Shown one piece after another: positions 45,029-55,155 of a stretch of DNA of 64,000 bases; within the stretch, counting starts at the first letter, position 1; every line of letters begins with the position of its first letter. Under the pieces are notes generated by a model. That model saw only the letters and a program-made list of their open reading frames with translations, searched no databases and had not been told where the DNA came from. Source of the stretch: Cerasicoccus sp. TK19100 (GTDB lineage: Bacteria; Verrucomicrobiota; Verrucomicrobiia; Opitutales; Cerasicoccaceae). The translations under genes were made by a program, and so were the position numbers. The stretch spans positions 682,001-746,000 of the forward strand of contig NZ_JAPWDU010000001.1 of assembly GCF_027257155.1 (NCBI RefSeq). Direction: 5' to 3'.

Positions 45029-47739
45029 TTGCTGCCGTCGAAGTCGAGCGAAGCACCGCTGGAAACGCTCAGGTCGGTATCACCGGAGGTACGCGCCACG
45101 CTCAGAGTGATCGGGGAGGCTGGTGGGGCCGAGAGGCTGACGCCGATGCTGGCCTCGCCTTCTTCCGCAACATCGACCGATGTCGCGCTAGCGATAATGC
45201 TTGGCGTGCCGGAATCTGTTGTCATGTAGCCGCGCAAGGAAACGTCTTCGATGGCGTCGTAGTAAACGACATCGGTCAGTTTGCCTACGCCGACTGAAGA
45301 GCTACCGCCGGTATGCCAAAAATGCAGGCGAAATTCGACCGGCTGGTCCTGGTTTTGTAAGATCCCGACCGCGCTGGCGTCGGCAGTGTCGAGTGTGCCG
45401 GCATTGTCGCCATAGCCGCGACCGGTGACGTTGCCCAGCTCCAGAGGGACGACTGCATGGCTCGCAAAGCCGTCCGCGCTGGCGCGGAGCTCGTAGAAAA
45501 TATTATCTCCGCTGTTGCCGCAAATGCCGAGATTGATCCGACTGATGTTCATGCGGTAGCCGGAATCCGGTGTCACGGTCCAGGTAAAATAGTTGCTGTT
45601 TTCATCGAGCGTTGAGCCGATGGAACGTGAGGTGTAGCTGTCTTTGCCGGGCCAGCTGGAAATAATATCGGTGCCCGGCCCACCGGCGATGGCGGTGCTG
45701 CTCATGTGGCTTGCAGCGTAAACCGGATTTTGTGCGGAGGTCGTGCCGTCCGGGTATTCCCAGCCCAGTAAGGTGTCGCCAATGGCATCGGTGGTGAAGG
45801 TAATCGTCGCCGGTTCGCTGACGGTTACCCCGTCGAACAGGATAAAAGTTGCCGTTTCGGTTCCGCCTTCGTCGCGCTTGGAAACGTAGTAGGCTTTGCC
45901 GCCCCACCAACGAATTTGGCCGCTGTCGGGGTTGTCGACCAAGATGGGCGTAAGCGTGTCGCCATCGGCGTCGCTACCGGCAAACTCAATGAGCAGCGGT
46001 GTGTTCATTTTGCCGCTCACGATGAGGTCGTCCGCAACGGGCGGTGTGTTGACCGAGCCGTCGGCTTTGGCCAAGGTGAAGCGACCATGGCTTTGCTCTT
46101 CGTAAACGCCGGTGGGCACGGTTACATTGGCGACGGCGCGAACTTGAAACCACGTTTCAGTGTCGTCAGCCGCAGGGGCGCTGTAAGTCGTCGCGGTGAT
46201 TGGTGTGGTGGTCAATCGCGAGTAAACGCCGAGGCGCGTGTCATTCTTATAAACATGGTAGCCAATAAGATCGGCAGCGGGGGAGGCGGTCCAGCTGAGC
46301 TCGATATTGGCGGCGTCGGTGCGCGTGATAGAGAGGTTGCTGATGGGCTCGACATGGGCTACGCGGACGGTTGGGTCGCCCATCAAGTTATTGGAAACAT
46401 ACGGCGTGGGCAGTTCGTCACTGCGAAACTCATAGTCGCGCGCTTGGGTGTAGGTAAATGTCGCGGTGTCGGGATCGTAGCTGGAGGTGTAGCGCGCATT
46501 GAGCAAGTCGTTCTGCGTATCGATGACGCACTCGCCAATTGGTCTACCAGCGGCGAGCTTGTGCAGATACCAGGCCGGGCGTCCGCCCCAGAGCGCCGTC
46601 AAGCCCCAGTCGGGCTGGGCAAGCATGCCGCGCATGTTGTTGTTGCTACTCCAGAATTCCTGGATGTGGCTGCGGAAGCAGGCGGTGAAAATAGCTTTTT
46701 GAAAACCATCACGCGCAGCCTCCCAGCTACTGGTGCGGTTGCCGAACGCGACGAGGTAGGACTCCTCGCCGATGATGGTGTCAAGGTTGCCCGAGCTGTT
46801 CCAGTTACCCGTGCCAACCATGGCTTTCAGTGTGGCATTGGAGGCGTAGAGGTAATGTTCGTCGCCGACATAGTTCTGGTAACTCACGTTGCGGTGCCGA
46901 TTGCGGTAGGCGTGTTCCTTGTGGATGTAATCGCGGAGGTATTCGCCCTCGGTCTTCTTGAAAGCACCCATATTGTGGAAGGTCACGCGGCCGGTGCGAA
47001 GGTCGATCTCGGACGGGTAATAAGTTTCATCGTAAATGCCGTCGCCGGGTGTGTAGATGGAGCTATCGGCCGTGTCGTCCCATTGGCCGTCGATGTCGCC
47101 GTAAAAAAGATCCGTCTCGTGTGGATGTGCGGCGTGGCCATCGGGTGCCAGATAGCCGGATTTAACCATTTCCACAGCCCCAAAGATGAAGAGGCTGTTG
47201 ATCTCCTGATTGGCCGCGACCGCGTCCTGAATGGCGGTGCGCAGGGCTTCGCCGTTGCCCGCTCCTTCGCGATCCCAGTCCAGGCGTTCGACTTCCCAAC
47301 CATCGGCGGTTAAATTTAATTCCAGCAGGCGAAGCTCTTCGGCGAGCTCGGTCGCCCAGGTGTTTTCCACCACGAGCAACACCGCGCCGCGCGTGTCTCG
47401 TAGCGGCGCTTCAATCGTCGCCACAAAATGGGCAAGTCGGTTGTTGCTGCCGCTGGTGGTCAGCGAGCGCACGGTGTATTCGTAGGTGTTGCCAGTGACG
47501 ACGGTGTCATCGACGAACGGCGAGCTGGCGTTGGCGGACAGCTCTGTCCAAGTATCAATGCCGGCCAGATCAATGTCACGGCGGAGCACCTTCACTGTGT
47601 TGCTGCCTTGGCTGTTCCAACTGATACTAACCTCAGGTGTTGCGCCAGTTTGCACAGCGACGTCAAGCGAGATCGCTCCTTGGATTAATTGACACGCCAA
47701 CAGCAAGGCCAGCACGGACAGTAAACGGGAAACAAGCAT
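44920..47739 (-). CDS. Secreted C25-like multidomain protein, N-terminal part of a frameshifted gene
   Basis: A secreted protein (signal peptide LLSVLALLLACQLIQGA). Domains in order: an FN3-like domain, then a region of about 270 residues (from RGAVLLVVENTWATELAEEL, with SGYLAPDGHAAHPHETDLFY and PSEIDLRTGRVTFHNM) that looks like a large extracellular C25-type peptidase relative, an FN3 domain (SNLSITRTDAANIELSWTAS), a VCBS-like domain and a Calx-beta-like domain (SATSVDVAEEGEASIGVSLS). Its own frame runs 25 residues past the shift with meaningless sequence. C25 relationship is by general likeness; a catalytic Cys-His pair is not confirmed. The gene should span 43667-47739. Confidence 0.75.
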   Translation of the reverse strand: MLVSRLLSVLALLLACQLIQGAISLDVAVQTGATPEVSISWNSQGSNTVKVLRRDIDLAGIDTWTELSANASSPFVDDTVVTGNTYEYTVRSLTTSGSNNRLAHFVATIEAPLRDTRGAVLLVVENTWATELAEELRLLELNLTADGWEVERLDWDREGAGNGEALRTAIQDAVAANQEINSLFIFGAVEMVKSGYLAPDGHAAHPHETDLFYGDIDGQWDDTADSSIYTPGDGIYDETYYPSEIDLRTGRVTFHNMGAFKKTEGEYLRDYIHKEHAYRNRHRNVSYQNYVGDEHYLYASNATLKAMVGTGNWNSSGNLDTIIGEESYLVAFGNRTSSWEAARDGFQKAIFTACFRSHIQEFWSSNNNMRGMLAQPDWGLTALWGGRPAWYLHKLAAGRPIGECVIDTQNDLLNARYTSSYDPDTATFTYTQARDYEFRSDELPTPYVSNNLMGDPTVRVAHVEPISNLSITRTDAANIELSWTASPAADLIGYHVYKNDTRLGVYSRLTTTPITATTYSAPAADDTETWFQVRAVANVTVPTGVYEEQSHGRFTLAKADGSVNTPPVADDLIVSGKMNTPLLIEFAGSDADGDTLTPILVDNPDSGQIRWWGGKAYYVSKRDEGGTETATFILFDGVTVSEPATITFTTDAIGDTLLGWEYPDGTTSAQNPVYAASHMSSTAIAGGPGTDIISSWPGKDSYTSRSIGSTLDENSNYFTWTVTPDSGYRMNISRINLGICGNSGDNIFYELRASADGFASHAVVPLELGNVTGRGYGDNAGTLDTADASAVGILQNQDQPVEFRLHFWHTGGSSSVGVGKLTDVVYYDAIEDVSLRGYMTTDSGTPSIIASATSVDVAEEGEASIGVSLSAPPASPITLSVARTSGDTDLSVSSGASLDFDGSNWSIAQTVTFAAPTMPISPATALSSPSVVVAWKRSI

Positions 47740-47841
47740 TTTCGTGGGGGATCGATCGGGGGATTGATGCGAATTACAGCATTAATCTATTAATTGTAGC
47801 CCCGCCTATGCAAGCCTGAAGGATAACGACTTTGGTAAATA

Positions 47842-48816
47842 CTACTGCATCCAGATCGCCCAGTCCTGAGCGACCTCATCGAGCCGCTCACGGGTGACGA
47901 TTTCGCCGCCAAAGCGGTAGGTGTCCTTCTCCGGAGTTACCTTCAAATGTATGGCGTTGATGGCGATCTCCATCGCGCTTTTTCCCCAGCCAAAGTACGA
48001 TCGGGTAACTAGCGCATTGACTTGGCCCTGCGCGAGATAAGCCAGTGACTGCGGCAGTGCGTCGATCGCAACACAGACTTCCTTGCCTGGTTCCCAGGGC
48101 AGAGGCGTGGCACTCATTAGCGGCCATGGGCCAAGAAACACCCAGCCATCGAGCGCTTCATCGCGGTCGCCGGCCTGGACTTGGTGAATCAAATTTATCG
48201 CCTCACTCACATCTTCCTCTCCGGAGTAAACTTCTGCAATGGAGAGCTTGCCGACTTGTCCGGCCATGTCCTGAAAGCCATCAAGGCGCTCTTGGTTAAT
48301 GGGGTTGGTGAGGTCGCCAGCGAACACGGAGATTTCGTCGCCTTGCTTAAGGAGGGCCGCTGCCGCTTCGTAGGCGCGCATGCCGAGCAAGCGGTTGTCA
48401 TTTTCGATGGTTGCCAGGTGGAAATCGGCCGGTCCCTCGCTGTCGATGGTGATCACGTAAACGCCCTGCCGCTTCAGTAAATCCAGTTCCTCGGACAGCG
48501 CGTCGGCATTGGCGATGTCGATAATAACCGCCTTGGCTCCCTCGACGAAGGAGTCGCGCAGCGCTTGTTTTTGCCCGTCCGGCGTAACCGGTGTCAGGTC
48601 GGTTATGGTGATTTCCAGCTTGTACTGGTGTTCCAGGACATCGGCTGCTGCGCGTGCGCCATGCATTATGGCACCGTTGGCGGGATTGTCGCGCTTCTCG
48701 CCAATGAAGACGACCGTGTAGCGCTCCCAGATTTCGCGTGGACGCGCGGCCGAGAGATCGACCATGCTGAAAGCGGCGAGAAAAATTATCAGGAAAATGG
48801 GGATGCGTCGGGTCAT
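47842..48816 (-). CDS. Periplasmic sugar-binding protein (Peripla_BP_4 type), orphan
   Basis: A 324-residue protein with signal peptide (IFLIIFLAAFSMVDLSAA). It has the type I binding-protein fold seen in ribose or LuxP-like proteins: YTVVFIGEKRDNPANGAIMH, GAKAVIIDIANADALSEELD, GVYVITIDSEGPADFHLATI, and EVYSGEEDVSEAINLIHQVQ. It probably binds a sugar or quorum-type ligand. No ABC permease or ATPase is close by, so it may instead feed a receptor or a distant transporter. Confidence 0.82.
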   Translation of the reverse strand: MTRRIPIFLIIFLAAFSMVDLSAARPREIWERYTVVFIGEKRDNPANGAIMHGARAAADVLEHQYKLEITITDLTPVTPDGQKQALRDSFVEGAKAVIIDIANADALSEELDLLKRQGVYVITIDSEGPADFHLATIENDNRLLGMRAYEAAAALLKQGDEISVFAGDLTNPINQERLDGFQDMAGQVGKLSIAEVYSGEEDVSEAINLIHQVQAGDRDEALDGWVFLGPWPLMSATPLPWEPGKEVCVAIDALPQSLAYLAQGQVNALVTRSYFGWGKSAMEIAINAIHLKVTPEKDTYRFGGEIVTRERLDEVAQDWAIWMQ

Positions 48817-48880
48817 TGGGTTGCTTTATCGTTGCCAGCCACGGGAAGCTTGGACGGGGTAGAATGCCATAAGTTCCAAC

Positions 48881-50266
48881 ATGGATGCAATAACGGGCAT
48901 AGTGATTTTTATAGTGGGCCTCGCCGGTGGTGCCGGGGGCGCGTGGTTGATGCTTAGCCGTCAGATTCAGGGGGCGCGAGAAACGGCGCGATCCGAAGCC
49001 GCGACCGAGCTGGCCTTGGCGCGTCAGCAAGTCGAGCAGTTAACGGTCCGGGCCGGGGCGTTGGAAAAAGAGGTGGCCGAACGCACACAGCATTCGAACG
49101 ACTTGGCCTTGCAGTTACGCGAAATTGAGACGCTGCGCCAGCAGGAACGCCAATCACTGGAGGCTCAGGTGCGCAATTTCGAGGAGGTGAAGCGTCAGCT
49201 ACTGGAGTCGTTTAAAGGCCTGTCGGCAGACGCCCTGCGCGCGAATAGTGAAGACTTTATTAAGGCGGCAACGCAAACTCTGGGCCGTTATCAGGAGGGT
49301 GCCAAGGGTGATCTGGAGAAGCGGCAGCAGGCGATCAACCAGTTGGTAAAGCCCATTGGCGAGTCGCTGGAAAAAGTCCGCCTAAACATCACTGAGATCG
49401 AAAAAAAGCGCGAGGGTGCCTACTCGGGCTTGCAAGAGCAGCTCAAGCACATGCTCAGCGCGCAGCAGAGCTTGCAGTCGGAAACGGCGAACCTCGTCAA
49501 GGCGCTGCGCGCGCCGCAGGTCCGTGGTCGTTGGGGCGAGATGCAGTTGCGGCGAACGGTCGAGATGGCGGGCATGATTAACTACTGCGACTTTTTTGAG
49601 CAGGAAAACGTCAACACCGAAGAAGGTCGTTTGCGCCCGGATATGGTCATCCGTTTGCCCAACAGTCGTCAGGTGATCGTTGATTCCAAGGCCCCGCTCG
49701 ATGCCTACCTGACGGCGCTGGAGGCGGACAATGTTGACGAGCAACGTCGCCGCCTAGCCGACCACGCACGTCAAGTCCGCGATCACTTGAAGAAGCTTGG
49801 CGAAAAGCGCTATTGGAGCCAGTTTGAGTCGACGCCGGAGTTTGTTGTCCTCTTCCTGCCGGGCGAAACATTCTTCTCCGCCGCACTGGAGCAGGACCCG
49901 ACGCTGATTGAATACGGTTCGGAAAACCGCGTGATCCTTGCCACGCCGACAACGCTTATTGCGCTGCTGAAGGCAATTCACTACGGTTGGCGGCAGGAGG
50001 AAATCGCCAAGGAAGCCAAGAAAATCAGTGAGCTTGGCAAAGAGCTTTACGACCGCATCTCGACCTTTGCAGGCCACTTTGACGACATGCGGAAGGGGCT
50101 CGACCGCGCGACGAATTCCTACAACAAGGCGGTGTCGTCGTTTGAGCGGCGCGTACTCGTTTCCGCGCGCAAATTTAAGGACTTGCACGTGACCACTGCC
50201 AAGGATTTACCCGAAGCCGAAGACGCCAATATACAACTGGAGCAACCACCAGCGCCCGAGGAATAA
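48881..50266 (+). CDS. rmuC: DNA recombination protein RmuC homologue
   Basis: A 461-residue protein with an N-terminal membrane helix ([19 protein letters not shown]), a long coiled coil (residues about 30-190) and the RmuC nuclease-like core: [40 protein letters not shown] and [20 protein letters not shown], plus [20 protein letters not shown]. RmuC is linked to limiting DNA inversions and possibly to anti-phage action in some bacteria. The core is the restriction-endonuclease-like fold with conserved D (DMVI) and D-x-K (DSKAP) residues. Confidence 0.93.
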   Translation: MDAITGIVIFIVGLAGGAGGAWLMLSRQIQGARETARSEAATELALARQQVEQLTVRAGALEKEVAERTQHSNDLALQLREIETLRQQERQSLEAQVRNFEEVKRQLLESFKGLSADALRANSEDFIKAATQTLGRYQEGAKGDLEKRQQAINQLVKPIGESLEKVRLNITEIEKKREGAYSGLQEQLKHMLSAQQSLQSETANLVKALRAPQVRGRWGEMQLRRTVEMAGMINYCDFFEQENVNTEEGRLRPDMVIRLPNSRQVIVDSKAPLDAYLTALEADNVDEQRRRLADHARQVRDHLKKLGEKRYWSQFESTPEFVVLFLPGETFFSAALEQDPTLIEYGSENRVILATPTTLIALLKAIHYGWRQEEIAKEAKKISELGKELYDRISTFAGHFDDMRKGLDRATNSYNKAVSSFERRVLVSARKFKDLHVTTAKDLPEAEDANIQLEQPPAPEE

Positions 50267-50340
50267 TCCGTGCTCGAAAAGATTTGCGGCATGCGAATAG
50301 ATGGGCCTAGCTGCTTGATATCGAACCCTAATAAATTGTT

Positions 50341-51306
50341 ATGCCAGCATTCGATTACCCGCTCGATAAACTGAAAACCTACATGGGCCAAAACCCATGT
50401 CCGTCTGATTTCGACGCGTACTGGGAGGAGGCGCTCAATGAAATGCGCGCGGTCGATGCCAAGCCAGAGCGTGTCGCCGCAGATTTTACTACGCCGTTCG
50501 CTGATTGCTACGAGCTGTATTGGACTGGCGTCGGCGGTGCCCGGGTGCATGCGAAATTGGTTATCCCGAAGCACATTCCCAAGGGTGGCTGTCCGGCGAT
50601 CTGCCAGTTTCACGGCTATAGTGGCTGGAGCGCTGAATGGACCGGGTTACTGTCAATGGCGGCGTCGGGCTTTGTCATGGCGGCTTTGGATTGCCGCGGT
50701 CAAGCCGGTGAATCGCAAGAGATTGTTTCCGCAAACCTGAGCACTTTCAAAGGGCACATTATTCGCGGCCTTCGCAATGGACCGAAGGACTTGGCATTCC
50801 GCTCGATCTTTCTCGATACCGCGCAAATGGCGGGCCTCGTGATGGACATGCCAGAGGTCGATGCCAGCCGCGTGGCCAGCCAGGGCGGCAGCCAGGGTGG
50901 GGCATTGGCGTTGGCTTGTGCCGCGCTGGAGCCACGTATCGCGAAGGTCGTTTCGCAGTTTCCCTTTTTGTCCGACTACCTGCGTGTTTGGCAGATGGAC
51001 CTTGCCGAAAACGCCTACGAAGAGCTGCGCGCATTTTTCCGCCAAATCGATCCACTGCATGAGCGTGAGGAGGAAATTTTCAATTGGCTTGGCTATATCG
51101 ATGTCAAGAACCTCGCCCCGCGCATCAAGGGCGACGTGCTGATGGCGATCACGCTGATGGACAAAATCTGCCCGCCATCCACCCAGTTCGCGGCATATAA
51201 TAATATCCACTCCAGCAAGCGTCACTTGATCTACCACGACCATGGACACGAAGGCCTGCCGCACTGGTCCGACCACACCTATCGTTTTTTCCAGGAATGG
51301 ATGTAA
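50341..51306 (+). CDS. Acetyl xylan esterase / cephalosporin-C deacetylase (CE7)
   Basis: A 321-residue alpha/beta-hydrolase of the AXE1 (CE7) family. The signature RGQ-like block appears as AALDCRGQAGES (Gly-Gln after Arg), with the nucleophile elbow QGGSQGGALALA (Ser184), a later Asp in AITLMDKICPP and His in IYHDHGHEGLP. There is no signal peptide, so it is cytosolic and could remove acetyl groups from short imported xylo-oligomers or antibiotics. It follows rmuC by 74 bases in the same direction. Confidence 0.88.
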   Translation: MPAFDYPLDKLKTYMGQNPCPSDFDAYWEEALNEMRAVDAKPERVAADFTTPFADCYELYWTGVGGARVHAKLVIPKHIPKGGCPAICQFHGYSGWSAEWTGLLSMAASGFVMAALDCRGQAGESQEIVSANLSTFKGHIIRGLRNGPKDLAFRSIFLDTAQMAGLVMDMPEVDASRVASQGGSQGGALALACAALEPRIAKVVSQFPFLSDYLRVWQMDLAENAYEELRAFFRQIDPLHEREEEIFNWLGYIDVKNLAPRIKGDVLMAITLMDKICPPSTQFAAYNNIHSSKRHLIYHDHGHEGLPHWSDHTYRFFQEWM

Positions 51307-51354
51307 GGCGGCGGTCGCGGGCTGCATTGGCGCAACTTTACAGGTAGGGCATCG

Positions 51355-51516
51355 GTGCCGCGTGTCGCACTTTTAGGTAGCGAAGAGGTGCCGAGCAACG
51401 CACTTTTGAGGTAGCGCAGGCGCGTCTCGCGCCGCACCCCACAGGAGTGGTCCCTTCGCTGGTGAAGAGAACAACCTTCAGCATGGGGTGCGGCGCGAGA
51501 CGCGCCTGCGCTACCT
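51355..51516. repeat. BIME-like repeat with a perfect 33-bp inverted repeat
   Basis: Two imperfect direct repeats, at 51355-51382 and 51388-51416 (both start GTGCCG and end AGGTAGCG), lead into a perfect inverted repeat: 51409-51441 (AGGTAGCGCAGGCGCG...) and 51484-51516, separated by 42 nt. Each arm has its own inner hairpin GGCGCG-TCT-CGCGCC, so the pair looks like two REP units facing each other (BIME-like). No RAYT transposase gene is in the window. On transcription it would form a very stable stem. Confidence 0.78.
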
Positions 51517-51551
51517 GATTGGGGGCACTGGCTAGAGCATTTTCAGCCGCT

Positions 51552-52292
51552 CTATCGCCCGATGATCGGTTTGATGCCCCCGAAGGCGGCAAAGCAGGAA
51601 TTTTTATGCAAAATGTCCACTGGCCGGAAGCCCACGCGGTGCATGAGCTCAATCTGGAAAGTGACCGAGCGCGGGGAGTCTTCCTTATCGATGTAGGCAA
51701 AGACTTTTTCCGCGTATTCGGAGCCACCGAGCTCACTTAAATATTGGCCATAGCGGTTCCACATCAGCGCGTGCACGCTGCCAGACTCATGGGCAACGAG
51801 GTCGGTAATCCAAAATGAGCCGCCGGGGCGAAGCAGGTGAAAAATCATTTCAAAGGCCGCCGCCCAGTCGTCATCATCGCGCAAATGGTGAAGCACGGCG
51901 GCGGCGATAACGACATCGAATGAGTTCGTGGGAAAGGCGATGTCGCGGAAGTCACCCTGATAAACGGTGATCAGGCCAGCGTTTTCGGCGGAAATGCGCT
52001 CCTCGGCACGCTCCAGCATCGGCAAGGATAGGTCGCAGATGTCGCAATCAAAGTCCTGGCCGTATTCGCGGCGGAGCTTGATGGTGTTGTTCGCCGCACC
52101 GCAGCCAATGTCGAGCACGCGGCGAATGGTGGGCGTAGCGGCGATAGCGGCCTGCGTGATGAGGTCCATCGCCAGGGGCGCGTCAATAGTCGCGGCCTGG
52201 CCGGTTTCCAAATTGGAGAAACGCTCGACATCAGCATCGAACCGGGTGCGAATTTCGTCCAGTGAGGACTTCTCATGCAGTGGCGTGGCCAT
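51552..52292 (-). CDS. Class I SAM-dependent methyltransferase
   Basis: A 246-residue protein with the Rossmann methyltransferase fold: motif I RRVLDIGCGAANNTIKL, then DICDLSLPMLERAEERI (acidic loop binding the SAM ribose), VYQGDFRDIAFPTNSFDVVIAAA and RPGGSFWITDLV. The substrate is unknown. It sits downstream (same strand) of the def gene with 63 bases between; cotranscription is plausible. The 33-bp repeat lies just past its stop. Confidence 0.87.
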   Translation of the reverse strand: MATPLHEKSSLDEIRTRFDADVERFSNLETGQAATIDAPLAMDLITQAAIAATPTIRRVLDIGCGAANNTIKLRREYGQDFDCDICDLSLPMLERAEERISAENAGLITVYQGDFRDIAFPTNSFDVVIAAAVLHHLRDDDDWAAAFEMIFHLLRPGGSFWITDLVAHESGSVHALMWNRYGQYLSELGGSEYAEKVFAYIDKEDSPRSVTFQIELMHRVGFRPVDILHKNSCFAAFGGIKPIIGR

Positions 52293-52354
52293 GCATAATT
52301 ATTGTTATATTTTCGTGGATTCGTCAATAACCGGGTGCGAAATCCGCGATTGGC

Positions 52355-52930
52355 CTAACCGTATTTTTTGAGCCAGTCGCGGGTGGACCGCTTCAGCTTC
52401 TTAATGCGTGTTTGCAGCGGGCGAAGCGTTTGCGGCGTCATGTGGTCGATGAAGAGCACGCCGTTGAGGTGGTCGTTTTCATGGAGAATCACGCGAGCGA
52501 AAATACCATCGCACTTAACCTCGTGATGGTTGCCTTCGACGTCCTGAAATTTCATTTCCACGTAGGTGTCGCGCACGACGTCGCCGCGAACACCGGGGAA
52601 GGAGAGGCAGCCTTCTTCGTAGGGGGCCGACGGCTCCTTGGTGACGATTTGCGGGTTTACGACTACCATCGGCATGATGAGATCCAATGGCGGCGTCTTG
52701 CCATCGAGCTCGTAGAAAAATTCCACCGGTCGGTCGCCGAGCTGCAAGTCCATGACGAAAATCTGCTTGGCCACATCGACTTGCTGCGCGGCCAGGCCGA
52801 TGCCTTCCTCGTCATACATGGTATCAAGCATGTCCTGCGCGAGCTTCTTCAGCTCGGCATCAAACTCGGTGACGGGCGCACCTTTCTCCCGCAGGATCGG
52901 CTCGCCAAATTGGGTTACTCTAAGAATCAT
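52355..52930 (-). CDS. def: Peptide deformylase
   Basis: PDF removes the formyl group from the initiator Met of new proteins. The 191-residue product has all three motifs: GIGLAAQQ (residues 43-50), EEGCLSFPG (Cys108, metal ligand) and HENDH (H150, E151, H154; HExxH with catalytic Glu). The C-terminal extension RIKKLKRSTRDWLKKYG is basic. ATG at 52930. The usual partner fmt is not adjacent. Confidence 0.97.
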   Translation of the reverse strand: MILRVTQFGEPILREKGAPVTEFDAELKKLAQDMLDTMYDEEGIGLAAQQVDVAKQIFVMDLQLGDRPVEFFYELDGKTPPLDLIMPMVVVNPQIVTKEPSAPYEEGCLSFPGVRGDVVRDTYVEMKFQDVEGNHHEVKCDGIFARVILHENDHLNGVLFIDHMTPQTLRPLQTRIKKLKRSTRDWLKKYG

Positions 52931-53052
52931 GGGTTTAAAACTCGGAGCGTTCCTTTTAGTAGGCTTTTAGTCAATGCCTCAATGGTTGGTGCTGTATCGG
53001 AACTCCATTTGCGTCCATACCGAGGTCTGTCTATGGACACTTCCACACCGTC

Positions 53053-55155
53053 CTACGTCTGAAACCGCGTGATCTCGGAGCGCAGGACGTCGGCGCTGCG
53101 CTTGAGGTTCATGATCATGCGGTTGGTTTCGCGGACGGCGTTGGCGGTCTGCTGGGCGGAGGAGCTGAGCTGGCCCATGGCGACGTTGATCTGGCTGGCA
53201 CCTTCGGCTTGGCTTTCCATGCCTTCCAAGATCATGTCGAAGCGCGGGGGCAGGCCTTGGACTTGTTGAATAACGTCAGTCAGGCGGCTGCTGATGTCGA
53301 TAATCTCGCTGACGCTGTTGTCCACTTTATTGGAGAACACACCCATATTTTTGACCCCCGTTTGCACGGCGGTGAGCATGTCCTGCACACTTTGCTCGAT
53401 TTCCAAAGTGGAGGATGCTGCCTGGTCGGCTAGGCGTCGAATTTCAGTCGCAACCACGGAGAAACCGCGACCGTGCACACCGGCTTTTTTGGCCTCGATT
53501 GAGGCGTTGAGCGAAAGCAGGTTGGTCTGGTCAGCCACTTTGGTCATCGTGGCGATGACACTGGTAATTGCGTAGGCGCGCTGGTTGATCAGGTTGAGCT
53601 GCTCGGATACGTCGTCATTGGCCGCCCCAAGCTCTTTCATTGACGCTTGGAGCGCGGTCAGCACATCGAGACCAGCCTCGGCCTTGAGTGCGGTGCTCAG
53701 CGTGACTTCGTTTACCTGCTTCATTGTCTGCGCGAGCTCGCGTGAAGTTGTGGAAATTTCTTTCGCGGTCGCATTAACCTCGACCGAGGCGGTGCCCGTT
53801 TGTTCGGCGGCGGTTACCTGCTGGGAGGCCGATGAATTAAGGTGCGAAGAGGTGCTGCTAATCTCTTCTGCGGTCACCTTCACCTTGCTGACCAGTGACT
53901 TCAAATTGGCGGACATGGTTTGTGCGGCAGCCGAAAGTTGGCCGATTTCGTTGCGTGCCTTGCAACGAATGTCCGCTGTCAGGTCACCTTGGGCGAGGCG
54001 ATTGGCGGCATCAGTCAGGCTGGCGATCGGTTGAGTGATGCCGCGCGACATGAGGATCGCGGCGATAAACACCACCAGCAGGGTGATGCCCGCCACGAGC
54101 ATGGAGGCCTGCAAGAGATCATTAACCGGCCCAAAAACTTCATCGCGGTCGATTTTGAGCACGAGGCCAAGGCGGAGATTCGGCAAATAATCCCAGATTG
54201 CGACGACTTCCTTGTCGCGGTAGTCGACATCCAGCGCGCCACCACTCATGCCGCGAACTGCGCGTTGAGACGGGTTCAGCGGCTGGCCCTTGGGGGGATC
54301 GAAATCCGTTATTTTGGTAAAGGCCGCCGTGTCTTCAGTGCGCAGTTTATTGAGCGCGACAATACTGTCCCCACGCTGCGCCAGAAACATCACTTCGCCG
54401 GTTTCACCGAGCCCGGTCGTGTCTTCGATCACGGAGAGCAGCTTCTCGTTCTCCGGCACGAGGGCCACGGCACCCAGCAGAATACCGTCTTCGAAAACCG
54501 GGCTGGTAATGAATAGTGCGGGTTCGTTGGTCGGTGGAAAAATATCGTAGTCGCCAGCTTGGGGGCTCATCAAGCGAATGGAACTTTCAAAAGACTTGGC
54601 GAGCTGGTTATCGATGTTTTCCGGGCTGCGCAGATCGCGGTTTTCGACGGGCAGGGCGGGGTTACTGTAAACAACGACGCCCTGGTTGTTGATCAGCAGG
54701 ATTTGCTTGAAGCCCAGCTTGATGCGAAGATCTCGCACGATGGGGCGGGCAAACTCCGAAACTTCCAGATATGTGGCATTTTCTTCAATGCCAGGCAGGT
54801 CATCTTTGGTGACTTCGCCCAGGTAAAGCAGGCTGTATTGCACGGCTGGGCTGTCGGCGACGAGGCCTACGATGTTCTCAACCTCCTCCAAATAGTTGCG
54901 AATTTCCTCAAGCTGGAGGCTGGAAATGGCTTTCAGGTATGAGCCTTCGGTTTCGAGCAAAGCCTCTCGCGCGGCCATGTATTGCACCACGCTGACGATG
55001 ATTAGCGGTGCCATCGCGATCGTGATGAAGTAGATCATGATCTGCCGGAACAAACGACGGCCAGTCAGCGGCTTCTTTGCCGATTCGTCCGCGCTCTTGG
55101 CGTTGTTGGCCGAGCGGCGTTGCGTCAGCAGGGTGTGGCTGGGGTGATCGCTCAT
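53053..55155 (-). CDS. Methyl-accepting chemotaxis protein
   Basis: About 700 residues from ATG 55155, which overlaps the stop of the upstream binding-protein gene (ATGA), so I prefer it over the ATG six codons upstream. A first membrane helix ([20 protein letters not shown]), a periplasmic dCache-like sensor (about residues 60-345), a second helix ([20 protein letters not shown]), HAMP, then a signalling domain with the conserved tip [19 protein letters not shown] and [14 protein letters not shown]. The tip differs from Tar-type (ALNAAIEAARAG) as in WspA-like receptors. No C-terminal NWETF-like tail. No cheA, cheW or flagellar genes are in the window. Confidence 0.93.
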   Translation of the reverse strand: MSDHPSHTLLTQRRSANNAKSADESAKKPLTGRRLFRQIMIYFITIAMAPLIIVSVVQYMAAREALLETEGSYLKAISSLQLEEIRNYLEEVENIVGLVADSPAVQYSLLYLGEVTKDDLPGIEENATYLEVSEFARPIVRDLRIKLGFKQILLINNQGVVVYSNPALPVENRDLRSPENIDNQLAKSFESSIRLMSPQAGDYDIFPPTNEPALFITSPVFEDGILLGAVALVPENEKLLSVIEDTTGLGETGEVMFLAQRGDSIVALNKLRTEDTAAFTKITDFDPPKGQPLNPSQRAVRGMSGGALDVDYRDKEVVAIWDYLPNLRLGLVLKIDRDEVFGPVNDLLQASMLVAGITLLVVFIAAILMSRGITQPIASLTDAANRLAQGDLTADIRCKARNEIGQLSAAAQTMSANLKSLVSKVKVTAEEISSTSSHLNSSASQQVTAAEQTGTASVEVNATAKEISTTSRELAQTMKQVNEVTLSTALKAEAGLDVLTALQASMKELGAANDDVSEQLNLINQRAYAITSVIATMTKVADQTNLLSLNASIEAKKAGVHGRGFSVVATEIRRLADQAASSTLEIEQSVQDMLTAVQTGVKNMGVFSNKVDNSVSEIIDISSRLTDVIQQVQGLPPRFDMILEGMESQAEGASQINVAMGQLSSSAQQTANAVRETNRMIMNLKRSADVLRSEITRFQT

